From Sphingomonas liriopis (GTDB lineage: Bacteria > Pseudomonadota > Alphaproteobacteria > Sphingomonadales > Sphingomonadaceae): a stretch of 64,000 bases of DNA. Position numbers and translations under genes: made by a program. The stretch lies in contig NZ_JAMLDY010000008.1 of NCBI RefSeq assembly GCF_024211255.1, forward strand, positions 1 to 64,000, written 5' to 3'. Below the pieces are notes generated by a model. The model was not told the origin of the DNA. It ran no database searches and saw only the letters and a list, made by a program, of their open reading frames with translations. This document shows positions 43,223 to 51,624 of this stretch, one piece after another (positions within the stretch are counted from its first letter, which is position 1; each line of letters opens with the position of its first letter).

Positions 43223-43494
43223 TAATCACGCCGGCCCGGAAAAGAACCTCACGGCCACCAGAAATGATGACGGAGGCGCGATACCGGCATCGCACTACCG
43301 ACAGCGTCTTCCGCATCCCTTGAACGACGCACCGGACCCATCTCCATCGCACCAAAAAATTTTCGTTCCCCCGCTGTTCCCTTGCGCTTTGCGTAACCCG
43401 CAGAAGTCCACGCGTCGTTCCCCCACCGGTCGCGCGCCGCGCCGTTCGCCCATCCCTCCCCCATCATTAACCGCTTGCCTGTCGCGGCGCTTTG

Positions 43495-43507
43495 CCACAA
43501 TTTGTGG
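43495..43507. promoter_or_regulatory. CCACAATTTGTGG palindrome upstream of nrdA
   Basis: Arms CCACAA and TTGTGG flank one T, 186 bp before the nrdA start. It resembles the ACA-TGT outline of NrdR boxes but is shorter than the 16-bp consensus. Confidence 0.35.
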
Positions 43508-43692
43508 GGGTTGCGTTCGGGGGCGGACCCAATGGCTGGTAGAGGATGAGGGCGATACCCATATCGGGTCGTCGCGACGGACCACACCGCGACGACGCGA
43601 TGTGCTCATTTTGTTCTCTCGGTCGGGCCGCCGCGGTGGTAGCATGTCGTGCGCCGCCGATTCGAACATCGAAAGAATGAAGGAGCGGTTCG

Positions 43693-45606
43693 ATGGACTT
43701 CAGGGACACGCAAGGTGATGCAATGAACGACACGATCGAAGCGAGCACCACCACCGCCTCTCCGGCGACGGAAGCGGTCGGCACCGGCAGCAAGGCCGTG
43801 CGCGCGCGACCCTATCCGGTCGAGGTCGACCACAGCCGCGACGCGCTGCTGACCGATTTCGGCAAGGAGACGCTCAACGACCGCTACCTGCTGCCGGGCG
43901 AAAGCTATCAGGACCTTTTCGTCCGCGTCGCCTCGGCCTATGCCGACGACGCCGCGCACGCGCAGCGCCTGTACGACTATATCTCGCGTCTGTGGTTCAT
44001 GCCGGCGACGCCGGTCCTGTCGAACGGCGGCACCGGGCGCGGCCTGCCGATCAGCTGCTACCTCAATTCGGTCCCCGACAGCCTCAACGGCATCGTCGAT
44101 ACCTGGAACGAGAACGTCTGGCTCGCGTCGCGCGGCGGCGGGATCGGCACCTATTGGGGCAACGTCCGCGGCATCGGCGAACCGGTCGGCCTCAACGGCA
44201 AGACCAGCGGCATCATCCCCTTCGTCCGCGTGATGGATTCGCTCACCCTCGCGATTTCGCAGGGCTCGCTGCGCCGCGGTTCCGCCGCCTGCTACCTCGA
44301 CATCAGCCACCCGGAGATCGAGGAGTTCCTCGAGATTCGCAAGCCCAGCGGCGACTTCAACCGCAAGGCGCTGAACCTCCACCACGGCGTGCTCGTCACC
44401 GACGCGTTCATGGAAGCCGTGCGCAACGGCCAGGAATGGCATTTGCGCAGCCCCAAGGACCAGGCGATCCGCGCCACGGTCGACGCACGCTCGCTGTTCC
44501 AGAAGCTGGTCGAAACCCGGCTGCAGACCGGCGAACCCTATATCGTCTTCGCCGACCATGTGAATTCGAACATGCCCAAGCATCACCGCGAGCTGGGCCT
44601 CAAGGTGTCGACCTCGAACCTGTGCAGCGAGATCACGCTGCCGACCGGCGTCGATCACCTCGGCAACGACCGTACTGCCGTGTGCTGCCTGTCGAGCCTC
44701 AACCTCGAGACGTGGGACCAGTGGAAGGACGAGAAGGGCTTCATCGAGGACGTGATGCGCTTCCTCGACAACGTCCTGCAGGATTATATCGACCGCCACG
44801 AGCCGGGCATGGAGCGCGCCGCCTATAGCGCGGGCCGCGAACGCTCGGTGGGCCTGGGCGTGATGGGCTTCCACTCCTTCCTCCAGGCGCGCGGGCTGCC
44901 GTTCGAGGGCGCGATGGCCAAGTCGTGGAACCTCAGGATGTTCAAGCACATCAAGGGCCAGGCCGACGAAGCCTCGATGCAGCTCGCGATCGAGCGCGGC
45001 CCCTGCCCCGACGCCGCCGACACCGGCGCGATGGAGCGGTTCAGCTGCAAGATGGCGATCGCGCCGACCGCGTCGATCAGCATCATCTGCGGCGGCACCA
45101 GCGCGTGCATCGAGCCGATCCCGGCGAACATCTACACGCACAAGACGCTGTCGGGCAGCTTCTCGGTCAAGAACCCCTATCTCGAAAAACTGCTCAACGA
45201 GAAATCGAAGAACAGCGACGCGGTGTGGAACTCGATTCTCGAGCACGGCGGCTCGGTCCAGCACCTCGACTTCCTCAGCCAGGAGGAAAAGGACTGCTAC
45301 AAGACCAGCTTCGAGATCGACCAGCGCTGGCTGCTCGAACTCGCCGGCGACCGCACGCCCTATATCGATCAGGCGCAGTCGCTGAACCTGTTCATCCCGG
45401 CGGATGTCGAAAAGTGGGACCTGCTGATGCTCCACTTCCGCGCGTGGGAACTGGGGATCAAGTCGCTCTATTACCTGCGTTCGAAGTCGGTGCAGCGCGC
45501 CGGGTTCGCGGGTTCTGGCGGGGTGGAAGCGGACAACACGATCGCCGCGCCCAAGTTCGAGATCGGTGAGACGACCGACTATGACGAATGTCTCGCGTGC
45601 CAGTGA
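43693..45606 (+). CDS. nrdA: Ribonucleoside-diphosphate reductase large subunit, no ATP cone
   Basis: 637 residues. ATG 43693 lies 7 bases after AAGGAG. The catalytic core has ISCYLNSVPDSLNGIVDTW (reducible Cys), STSNLCSEITLPTG with the thiyl-radical Cys plus Asn and Glu, AVCCLSSLNL with the second redox Cys, and LYYLRS with the paired Tyr of the radical path. The C-terminal CLACQ re-reduces the active site. The N-terminus starts directly with the catalytic fold and lacks the 90-residue ATP cone of E. coli NrdA. The small subunit gene is 1.2 kb downstream. Confidence 0.95.
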   Translation: MDFRDTQGDAMNDTIEASTTTASPATEAVGTGSKAVRARPYPVEVDHSRDALLTDFGKETLNDRYLLPGESYQDLFVRVASAYADDAAHAQRLYDYISRLWFMPATPVLSNGGTGRGLPISCYLNSVPDSLNGIVDTWNENVWLASRGGGIGTYWGNVRGIGEPVGLNGKTSGIIPFVRVMDSLTLAISQGSLRRGSAACYLDISHPEIEEFLEIRKPSGDFNRKALNLHHGVLVTDAFMEAVRNGQEWHLRSPKDQAIRATVDARSLFQKLVETRLQTGEPYIVFADHVNSNMPKHHRELGLKVSTSNLCSEITLPTGVDHLGNDRTAVCCLSSLNLETWDQWKDEKGFIEDVMRFLDNVLQDYIDRHEPGMERAAYSAGRERSVGLGVMGFHSFLQARGLPFEGAMAKSWNLRMFKHIKGQADEASMQLAIERGPCPDAADTGAMERFSCKMAIAPTASISIICGGTSACIEPIPANIYTHKTLSGSFSVKNPYLEKLLNEKSKNSDAVWNSILEHGGSVQHLDFLSQEEKDCYKTSFEIDQRWLLELAGDRTPYIDQAQSLNLFIPADVEKWDLLMLHFRAWELGIKSLYYLRSKSVQRAGFAGSGGVEADNTIAAPKFEIGETTDYDECLACQ

Positions 45607-45620
45607 GGTGATGGGTCGGG

Positions 45621-45727
45621 TCGCCCTCACCCTCCCTCTCCCGGAGGGACAGGGGTAAGGTGACCACCAATCCCTCTCCCATCGGGAGAGGGAGGGAGCC
45701 GCAAAGCGGCGGAAGGGTGAGGGTGAA
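45621..45727. repeat. Inverted pair of repeat family E
   Basis: CCCTCACCCTCCC and GAAGGGTGAGGGTG ends with two CCCTCTCCC-type centres. It runs up to the start of the DUF559 gene. Confidence 0.8.
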
Positions 45728-45733
45728 GGCGAG

Positions 45734-46156
45734 ATGCGTCTCTACGACAACCAGCCCTCCGGCACGGTCCAGCACGCCCGACAACTTCGCCGCGAGGCAC
45801 CGGAACCCGAACGCCGCCTCCTTCGTGCGCTCCGCGAAGCATATCCGCTGCTGAAATGGCGCCATCAGGCTCCGGTTGGTCCCTACCGTGCCGACATCCT
45901 CTGCTTCTCCGAACGCCTCGTCATCGAGATCGACGGCGACACCCACGCCGCCACGATCGCATACGACGCCGCCCGCACCCGCTCCATCGAACGCCAAGGC
46001 TACCGAGTGATCCGCTTCGCCAGCAATGACGTGATGCAGAACCTGGACGGCGTCATCGCGCAAATCTCCTTCTCCCTCCGGGAGAAGGAAGGGGCCCATG
46101 CGCAGCATGGGAAGGATGAGGGTGACCACGCACAGAAAAAGGGCGGCACCGCATGA
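45734..46156 (+). CDS. DUF559 domain nuclease-like protein with repeat-derived C-terminus
   Basis: 140 residues. ARQLRREAPEPERRLLRALR is the conserved DUF559 start. FRADI-like YRADILCFSERLVIEIDGDT and RSIERQGYRVIRFASNDVMQ give the D...ExD-type core of a Vsr/PD-(D/E)XK endonuclease. After about residue 112 the frame runs into a family E repeat (SFSLREKEGAHAQHGKDEGD), so the tail was added or replaced by the repeat. It lies between nrdA and nrdB. Function unknown. Confidence 0.75.
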   Translation: MRLYDNQPSGTVQHARQLRREAPEPERRLLRALREAYPLLKWRHQAPVGPYRADILCFSERLVIEIDGDTHAATIAYDAARTRSIERQGYRVIRFASNDVMQNLDGVIAQISFSLREKEGAHAQHGKDEGDHAQKKGGTA

Positions 46157-46223
46157 CCGGCACCGCCCTCACCCTTCCGCCGCCTGACGGCGGCTCCCTC
46201 CCTCTCCCAAAGGGAGAGGGAAA
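46069..46223. repeat. Repeat family E pair overlapping the DUF559 3' end
   Basis: The left part (46069-46125) is inside the coding frame; the right part (46167-46223, CCCTCACCCTTCCG to CTCCCAAAGGGAGAGGG) is intergenic. The two halves are in opposite orientation. Confidence 0.7.
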
Positions 46224-46230
46224 GTGCGGA

Positions 46231-46482
46231 TCACTCCGCCTCTTCGAACATGTCCACTGCGTTCGCGGCCGTGGCGCTCAGCCGCACCGTGTCGCCCTCG
46301 ATCTCCGCGACCAGGCCTGCGGGCAGGTAATGATGCTTGCCGCCCTGCCCGTCCTCGGTGCTCGGCGAATCGTTCTTGGTCAGCTTGATGCGCTCGCCAT
46401 CGACATGGTCGACGGTGCCGACATGGACGCCGTCGGCGCCGATGACCTTCATATGCTCCTTGATGTTGCTATGATCGTGCAT
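46231..46482 (-). CDS. DUF2171 family protein
   Basis: 83 residues. HSNIKEHMKVIGADGVHVGT followed by VDHVDGERIKLTKNDS and HHYLPAGLVAEIEGDTVRLS match DUF2171, a PRC-barrel-related beta fold seen in stress-related small proteins. Acidic C-terminus. Convergent with the DUF559 gene and opposite to nrdA/nrdB. Confidence 0.8.
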   Translation of the reverse strand: MHDHSNIKEHMKVIGADGVHVGTVDHVDGERIKLTKNDSPSTEDGQGGKHHYLPAGLVAEIEGDTVRLSATAANAVDMFEEAE

Positions 46483-46556
46483 GCTGCGTCTCCTTTAGGG
46501 GGTTCGGGGGTGAAACGAGCCGCCCCCGAAATGGATGCACGCGGGGGCCCGCGCTG

Positions 46557-46769
46557 ATGCCGCTGCAAAGCCTCGTCATGTTCGCGGTCGCCGCCGTCTT
46601 CGGCCTCGCCGGCGCGGGGATGCTGTTCGCGCTCACCCGTCCGCAGCCGCCGGCGCGCGTCTACGTCTATCGCATGGTCGGCATCATGGCGGTCAGCCTC
46701 GCCATCGTCCTCGCCTTCTCCGCCCACGCCATGTGGCAGTGGAGCGTCCCCTCTTCCCCCGTTTCCTGA
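46557..46769 (+). CDS. Small two-helix membrane protein
   Basis: 70 residues with two clear membrane segments (LVMFAVAAVFGLAGAGMLFA and IMAVSLAIVLAFSAHAMW) separated by a positively charged loop RPQPPARVYVYR. No strong ribosome site. It ends 20 bp before nrdB, so it may be co-transcribed. Function unknown. Confidence 0.6.
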   Translation: MPLQSLVMFAVAAVFGLAGAGMLFALTRPQPPARVYVYRMVGIMAVSLAIVLAFSAHAMWQWSVPSSPVS

Positions 46770-46789
46770 TATCCAGTCGGAGTAACCCC

Positions 46790-47848
46790 ATGTCCCTCCT
46801 CGAAGCCCGCAAGCAGTACAAGCCGTTCGAATACCCCTGGGCGTTCGAATTCTGGAAGCGTCAGCAGCAACTCCACTGGCTCCCCGAAGAGGTGCCGCTG
46901 GGCGAGGATTGCCGCGACTGGGCGCAGAAGCTGACCGATCACGAGCGCAATTTGCTCACCCAGATCTTCCGCTTCTTCACCCAGGCGGACGTCGAGGTGC
47001 AGGATTGCTACCACGAGAAATACGGCCGCGTGTTCAAGCCGACCGAGGTCAAGATGATGCTGACCGCGTTCAGCAACATGGAGACGGTGCACATCGCCGC
47101 CTACAGCCACCTGCTCGACACGATCGGCATGCCCGAGAGCGAATATGGCGCCTTCCTCGAATATGCCGAGATGAAGGAAAAGCATGATTACATGCAGAAC
47201 TTCGGCGTCGACAACGATCAGGACATCGCCCGCACGCTCGCCATGTTCGGCGGCTTCACCGAAGGGGTGCAGCTGTTCGCCAGCTTCGCGATGCTGATGA
47301 ACTTCCCACGCTTCAACAAGATGAAGGGCATGGGCCAGATCGTCACTTGGTCGATCCGTGACGAGAGCCTGCATTGCGAGGGCATCATCAAGATGTTCCA
47401 CACCTTCTGTCAGGAGCGCCAGTGCCTGACCAAGGCGGTGAAGGACGACATCGCCGACGTCTGCCAGACCACGATCCGGCTCGAGGACAATTTCATCGAC
47501 CTCGCGTTCGAAATGGGCCCGGTCAACGGCATGACGCCCAAGGAGATCAAGAAATACATCCGCTACATCGCCGACTGGCGGATGGGGCAATTGGGCCTCA
47601 AGCCGATCTACATGATCGACGAACACCCGCTGCCGTGGCTGGCGCCGATGCTGAACGGCGTCGAGCATGCCAACTTCTTCGAACAGCGCGCGACCGAATA
47701 TTCGAAGGCCGCGACCAAGGGCCAGTGGAACGACGTCTGGGATTCGTTCGACAAGCGCCAGAAGGCGAAGATCGTGAAGCCGACGGAGCAGGATCTGGGC
47801 GAGATCAGCGGGGATATGTTCTCGCGCGCTGGCGTGGCGGCGGAGTAA
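46790..47848 (+). CDS. nrdB: Ribonucleoside-diphosphate reductase small subunit
   Basis: 352 residues. The diiron-tyrosyl (or dimetal) radical subunit. Ligands appear in FFTQADVEVQDCYHEKY, MLTAFSNMETVHIAAYSHLL with a Glu-x2-His pair, the Glu in FGGFTEGVQLFASFA and WSIRDESLHCEG. The radical Tyr is in the HIAAYSHLL helix. The C-terminus (SGDMFSRAGVAAE) docks on NrdA. No N-terminal ATP cone is present, so neither subunit carries the usual activity-regulating domain. Confidence 0.93.
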   Translation: MSLLEARKQYKPFEYPWAFEFWKRQQQLHWLPEEVPLGEDCRDWAQKLTDHERNLLTQIFRFFTQADVEVQDCYHEKYGRVFKPTEVKMMLTAFSNMETVHIAAYSHLLDTIGMPESEYGAFLEYAEMKEKHDYMQNFGVDNDQDIARTLAMFGGFTEGVQLFASFAMLMNFPRFNKMKGMGQIVTWSIRDESLHCEGIIKMFHTFCQERQCLTKAVKDDIADVCQTTIRLEDNFIDLAFEMGPVNGMTPKEIKKYIRYIADWRMGQLGLKPIYMIDEHPLPWLAPMLNGVEHANFFEQRATEYSKAATKGQWNDVWDSFDKRQKAKIVKPTEQDLGEISGDMFSRAGVAAE

Positions 47849-47934
47849 AGTAGTTGGGAAAGAGATAAGCCCTCTGCCCTATTTAAAATGCCAAACAAAT
47901 CATTCCGACCAGATGGCATATCAAGGAAATAATA

Positions 47935-48747
47935 GTGGCAATCAATGTCGATCGCTTCAAAAATGACCTTGACGCCCTCATTGAGCAAGGCGACTTGCTC
48001 AAAGTCGGAATGATTCTAGACATGAAAGGGAAAAAATATTTTAGAGAAAATGTGTTTGGCGAAAGCTCTGATGATGAAGCCGCAGCGGCAATAAAGCGCA
48101 TTCCTGAATTCAAGACAGAATATGAATCGTGGTATTCGGAAAGCTTGGCGCTCTTACGACAGCTCCTTCCCGATCGAATCAACGATTTTCGGGCCCTCTA
48201 CGAAAAGCCAAAGAGCCGAAAGAATATTGAATACGGTAATTATGTAATACAAGACTATATGCAGAATTTGGCGGTAACGACACCGTATGGTGAAACCAAG
48301 GTAGATCGCAGTGCAGCAGAACCTCAGTTTAACCAACAAGTTGCTATCTTAAAATCTGCGAAGAAAAGGTTTGAGAGCTCAATTTTTGAGATACGACAAC
48401 TTGTTCAGGCCGATCTTTTCGACTCGGAAATTGAGGCATCCTTGGAGCTTTTTAAAAACGGCTTCCTTCGTGCTGCTGGGGCGATTGCAGGAGTGGTCAT
48501 CGAGCGCCACCTCAAACAGGTTTGCGACGATCACAATATCAAGATTACAAAAGCCAATCCCGGCATCGCCGTTCTGAATCAAGCGCTCCGGGATGGGAAT
48601 GTTATCGATATTCCACAATGGCGATTTAATCAGCACATAGCCGATATTCGAAATATCTGCGACCACAGTAAATCGCAAGACCCAACAAAGGAACAAGTTC
48701 AGGATCTTATTGATGGTACCAAAAAGATTCTGAAAACTGTTGCTTAA
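47935..48747 (+). CDS. HEPN-like protein in AT-rich DNA
   Basis: 270 residues from a GTG. The DNA is plainly richer in A and T than everything around it and codon use differs (many AAA, GAA, ATA codons), so it was probably acquired. The C-terminal helical region contains LFKNGFLRAAGAIAGVVIER, and DIRNICDHSKSQDPT near residue 240, an R-N-x3-H motif as in HEPN ribonucleases; related regions occur in DUF4145-type proteins. The N-terminal half has no recognised domain. A role in defence or stress RNA cleavage is possible but inferred. It lies next to a broken DUF2442 gene. Confidence 0.6.
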   Translation: MAINVDRFKNDLDALIEQGDLLKVGMILDMKGKKYFRENVFGESSDDEAAAAIKRIPEFKTEYESWYSESLALLRQLLPDRINDFRALYEKPKSRKNIEYGNYVIQDYMQNLAVTTPYGETKVDRSAAEPQFNQQVAILKSAKKRFESSIFEIRQLVQADLFDSEIEASLELFKNGFLRAAGAIAGVVIERHLKQVCDDHNIKITKANPGIAVLNQALRDGNVIDIPQWRFNQHIADIRNICDHSKSQDPTKEQVQDLIDGTKKILKTVA

Positions 48748-48772
48748 GAAGCTGATCGAAATAGCACAATGA

Positions 48773-49027
48773 TTAAGCTCATTAGCATCTGCTGTTCCTC
48801 CTACTTTATCGCTCGTCTTTTCGGACGGCAGCGCCGCATCGTGGTCGGCGGCCGATCTCATCGCTCGTGACACCGTAATGACTCGCCCGCTCGCCGATCC
48901 GGCGTTCTTCGCACGCGCCTTTATCGAAGCCGGGGCGTTGGCGTGGCCCAACGGCTTCGAACTCTCCGCCGACAGCCTTTATCGGCGGCTGGACGAAGCA
49001 GGCGCGTTGATCCGGTCGGCAGCCTGA
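48773..49027 (+). pseudogene. DUF2442 gene fragment, N-terminus lost
   Basis: A frame after a TGA at 48770 reads SLVFSDGSAASWSAADLIAR, then PLADPAFFARAFIEAGALAW and PNGFELSADSLYRRL, the C-terminal two thirds of a DUF2442 protein. No start codon or N-terminal strand is left. The break coincides with the end of the AT-rich gene, so that insertion probably removed the beginning. The GC content returns to normal at about 48815. Confidence 0.6.
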
Positions 49028-49042
49028 ATCTCGGACGCGACG

Positions 49043-49330
49043 TCAGGCGACGGGTGGATACCGCCGGCGGGTGTGCAATACCGTCAGCACGTCGATCTCA
49101 GTCTCGGACGCCAGCGCGTATACGATCAGGTACGGCAGCCCAACGACGGAGAACTCGCGCGTCCCCGTCACTTGCCCTGTCCGGCCAAGCATCGGGAACG
49201 ACCCGAACATCATCGCCGTCTGGACGATCCGACTGACCACGCGATCGGCCGCTCGCTCGTCGTCGCGGGCGATCCAGTCACGGATGGCGATCAGATCGTC
49301 CCGCGCCTGCGGCGTGAAGCTAACGTTCAA
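49043..49330 (-). CDS. parE: ParE/RelE-family toxin
   Basis: 95 residues. VSFTPQARDDLIAIRDWIAR and SRIVQTAMMFGSFPMLGRTG, then EFSVVGLPYLIVYALASETE and VLTVLHTRRRYP fit ParE, which poisons DNA gyrase; members of the superfamily can instead cleave mRNA. The terminal HTRRR is intact. It overlaps the antitoxin gene by 11 bp and is second in the operon. Confidence 0.88.
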   Translation of the reverse strand: MNVSFTPQARDDLIAIRDWIARDDERAADRVVSRIVQTAMMFGSFPMLGRTGQVTGTREFSVVGLPYLIVYALASETEIDVLTVLHTRRRYPPVA

Positions 49331-49487
49331 GCTTGAGGTCGCGCCACACCTGCTCGACCGGGATCATCGCCGATCGATCGCGCGACTGCGTCAGCCCGCG
49401 CTCGATCTTCGCCCGCTTCCACGCGGCATAGCCCGGCTCGGTTCCCTCGCCGCCGTCGGGCGTCTCATGGTCAGTACGCGTTGCCAT
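49320..49487 (-). CDS. Antitoxin partner of the ParE-like toxin
   Basis: 55 residues from ATG 49487 (an ATG at 49499 is also open). EPGYAAWKRAKIERGLTQSR and AMIPVEQVWRDLKLER match short antitoxins that accompany ParE/RelE toxins and lack an obvious DNA-binding fold. It precedes and overlaps the toxin gene, the usual order. Confidence 0.75.
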   Translation of the reverse strand: MATRTDHETPDGGEGTEPGYAAWKRAKIERGLTQSRDRSAMIPVEQVWRDLKLER

Positions 49488-49529
49488 GCATTCGAACATA
49501 GACCGATGCGGACGGCGCGCAACCGCCAC

Positions 49530-49958
49530 TCACTCCACCATCGCCTCATTCCCCGCGAACCCCAGCCGCGTGATCCCCGCGCGCTTCACCTCGGCTAGCA
49601 CCTGGTCGAAGCGGTCGTAGCGCGCCTCCGGGTCGGTGCGCATCACCAGCAGCGCGGCGGGGTCGGCCTTCAGCGCGCGGAACCGCGCCGGCATCGCCGC
49701 ATCGTTCACCGCCACGCCGTCCAGCGTCACCACGCCGTCGCGCGCCAGCACCAGCGGGTGCGTCACCGTCTCGCCCGGCGGCGCGCTACCCTGCGGCAGG
49801 TCGACCGCCACTTTGTGCAGCACCGTCGGCAGCGTCAGGATCATCATCACCAGCAGCACCAGCATGACGTCGATCAGCGGGGTGATGTTGAGCTCCGACA
49901 GCGGCGCATCGTGCGCGGGGCCGGCGTGGGCGGGGGAGAAGGCACGCTTGCGTGGCAT
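49530..49958 (-). CDS. exbD: ExbD/TolR-family biopolymer transport protein
   Basis: 142 residues. ATG 49958 is 8 bases after AAGGAG. One membrane helix (ITPLIDVMLVLLVMMILTLP) holds the conserved Asp that carries protons. The periplasmic domain has VDLPQGSAPPG and LLVMRTDPEARYDRFDQVLA. ExbD works with ExbB to energise TonB-dependent uptake. No exbB or tonB lies next to it, so it may serve a distant system. Confidence 0.88.
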   Translation of the reverse strand: MPRKRAFSPAHAGPAHDAPLSELNITPLIDVMLVLLVMMILTLPTVLHKVAVDLPQGSAPPGETVTHPLVLARDGVVTLDGVAVNDAAMPARFRALKADPAALLVMRTDPEARYDRFDQVLAEVKRAGITRLGFAGNEAMVE

Positions 49959-50078
49959 CCTCGAGTCTCCTTGGGCAATGTAATGATAGGACATCACGCT
50001 TGCCGCCCGCCGTCAAGTCCCACGCTTAACCCTCTCGCGCAACCAGCCGGCAACCGTGCCGCGGGTAGAACAGCGGCG

Positions 50079-50273
50079 ATGCTCCCCTCACCGCGCCTCT
50101 TCCGCAGCCGCTGGACGGCGTTGCTCTGGGCCGGCGGCATCCTGTGGTTCGCCCATGACGTCGCCGGATCGGCGCCGAGTGGTACCGGCAACAGCGCCGC
50201 GTTGACCGATGCCGACGGCGACGCCGCCAACGTCGCCGACCTGCGCGCCCTCGCCAACGTCATCGACCAATAG
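50079..50273 (+). CDS. Small 64-aa protein with N-terminal membrane helix
   Basis: ATG 50079 begins a frame with a basic N-terminus, a hydrophobic segment (ALLWAGGILWFAHDVAGS) and an acidic Asp/Ala-rich tail (ALTDADGDAANVADLRALAN). The tail would lie in the periplasm. No family recognised; no good ribosome site. Confidence 0.45.
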   Translation: MLPSPRLFRSRWTALLWAGGILWFAHDVAGSAPSGTGNSAALTDADGDAANVADLRALANVIDQ

Positions 50274-50495
50274 GATCGCCCCCCGGTCCGCGGCCCCGCA
50301 TTCCCGGTGTGAAACCGCCCTCGCCACGATTTCACTGTCCTACACCCCGCGCCCCGGCTTAACCTCTCCATCGTGGCGTCGCCCTATCGCGTTGCCGCAC
50401 GGCTCTTTGTCATCGCTGCAGAAACGGAAACGATCGAAGAGGATCGTTCACGCCAAGGTGTCCAACTTGTCTATGTTGCCGCGGCCCGCCGCCTC

Positions 50496-51158
50496 TCACG
50501 CCCAGGCGCACCACCCGCGCCGGGGACCGCCGTCGTAGCGCCGCGCCAGCCCCTCGGCGACCAGCGTCTCGCCCAGCGACACGCCGCCGCGGGTCACCAC
50601 CGCCAGCCGCCGGCCGTAGCGGTCGTGACTGCGCTTGTAGGCGGCGAGCGTCACCGGCCCGGCGTTGAGCAGGTCGCGCAGCCGCTCGGTCGCGCGCTCG
50701 CCCAGCCGCGCCTCGCGCGCGCAGCGCGGCGGGTGCGTCTCGGGCGTGTCGATATCGGCGATGCGGACCTTCTCGCCCGCCAGCCGGAACGTGTCGCCAT
50801 CGACGACGCAATCGCCGACCGCACCGCGGCCGCAGCGCCCGAACCGCGCCGTCACCGCCTCGCCGCCGCCCCCGCCGTGCGTGGCAGGCACCGGCACCGG
50901 CAGGACCTGCGGCAACGGCGGCAGGTCGATCTCGCCCGCCGGCCAGCGCAGCTTGCCCGGATGCGGCAGCTCGACCGAGACGCCAGCCGGCAACAGCGCC
51001 GCCCAGTCGGTCCCGCGCAGTGCCGGCAGCGCCAGCCCGAGCATGACGCCCAGCATCGCGATGCGCAGCTGCACCCACGCCCCCGCGCCACCCCGCCGCC
51101 GGCCGCGACTCGGGGAACCACTCGTCAGCGCCCGAGCGAAATCAAGCACATAGTCCAT
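50496..51158 (-). CDS. Thermonuclease (SNase) family protein
   Basis: 220 residues. A membrane anchor at residues about 28-45 precedes the nuclease. VVDGDTFRLAGEKVRIADID provides the first Asp and Arg, DTPET and CAREARLGERATERL the Glu and second Arg, and YGRRLAVV the third. The calcium-dependent SNase site looks complete. The linker (around 50-120) is Pro/Gly-rich. The protein should act in the periplasm. A 35-bp gap separates it from the HNH gene. Confidence 0.85.
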   Translation of the reverse strand: MDYVLDFARALTSGSPSRGRRRGGAGAWVQLRIAMLGVMLGLALPALRGTDWAALLPAGVSVELPHPGKLRWPAGEIDLPPLPQVLPVPVPATHGGGGGEAVTARFGRCGRGAVGDCVVDGDTFRLAGEKVRIADIDTPETHPPRCAREARLGERATERLRDLLNAGPVTLAAYKRSHDRYGRRLAVVTRGGVSLGETLVAEGLARRYDGGPRRGWCAWA

Positions 51159-51192
51159 GGATTCGGTTGGGGGACAAAGCGTGAAGAAGCGG

Positions 51193-51528
51193 TTACCGCG
51201 CCCGCCGCACCGGTGCCGAAAAGTCCGCCGGCTTGTCCGCGATCCAGCGCAGGAAGCGCGCGATCGCGGGATGCGCGCGCAGCACCGCCGGGTCGGCATA
51301 GGCGCGCGCCAGCTCGGCATTGGGCAGCGTCGCGTGAATCGTGCGGTGGCAGATCGGATGGACCGGCGCGGTCGTCCGCCCGCCTTCGGACCTGGGCACC
51401 AGATGATGCCATTCGACCTTGGCCCCGAGCGGCCGCTCGCACAGCGCACAGGAGGGCGGTGGCACTTCGCGCGCGGCGTGCGCCTCGGCCTCGGCCAGCC
51501 CCGCCTTGCGCTTCACCCGTCCGACCAT
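51193..51528 (-). CDS. HNH endonuclease family protein
   Basis: 111 residues. CALCERPLG and HPICHRTIH provide four zinc ligands around WHHLVPRSEGG, the beta-beta-alpha metal site with the catalytic His pair. The small size is typical of stand-alone HNH proteins, which may act in repair or restriction. It is upstream of the SNase gene on the same strand, and co-transcription is possible. Confidence 0.85.
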   Translation of the reverse strand: MVGRVKRKAGLAEAEAHAAREVPPPSCALCERPLGAKVEWHHLVPRSEGGRTTAPVHPICHRTIHATLPNAELARAYADPAVLRAHPAIARFLRWIADKPADFSAPVRRAR

Positions 51529-51624
51529 GACGCCGATATAGGAACGGGGGCGCCGCGCCCCAACGCAAAGGGGGCGGGCCTGCCCGCAGCAGACCCGCCC
51601 CCCGTCACGTCGAAGCCGGATGGC

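Larger units (their letters stand above)
43097..43692. other. Long 5' region of nrdA with repeats and a palindrome
   Basis: About 600 bp without a gene. Holds a family A copy (43117-43150), a truncated family D copy (43193-43222), CCACAATTTGTGG at 43495-43507 and AAGGAG at 43680-43685 for nrdA. Reduction genes often have NrdR boxes here; the palindrome is the only candidate I see. No riboswitch-like structure was recognised. Confidence 0.5.

Noticed and set aside
43659..43667. GATTCGAAC, which on the other strand resembles a tRNA T-loop
   Set aside because: No acceptor stem, D-arm or anticodon arm can be built around it.
43606..45630. A long minus-strand frame opposite nrdA
   Set aside because: nrdA is certain from its active-site motifs; the antisense frame has no protein-like pattern.
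48943..49236. A 97-codon plus-strand frame overlapping the DUF2442 fragment and the toxin gene
   Set aside because: The DUF2442 frame and the ParE frame are better supported; this one is Arg/Ser-rich noise.
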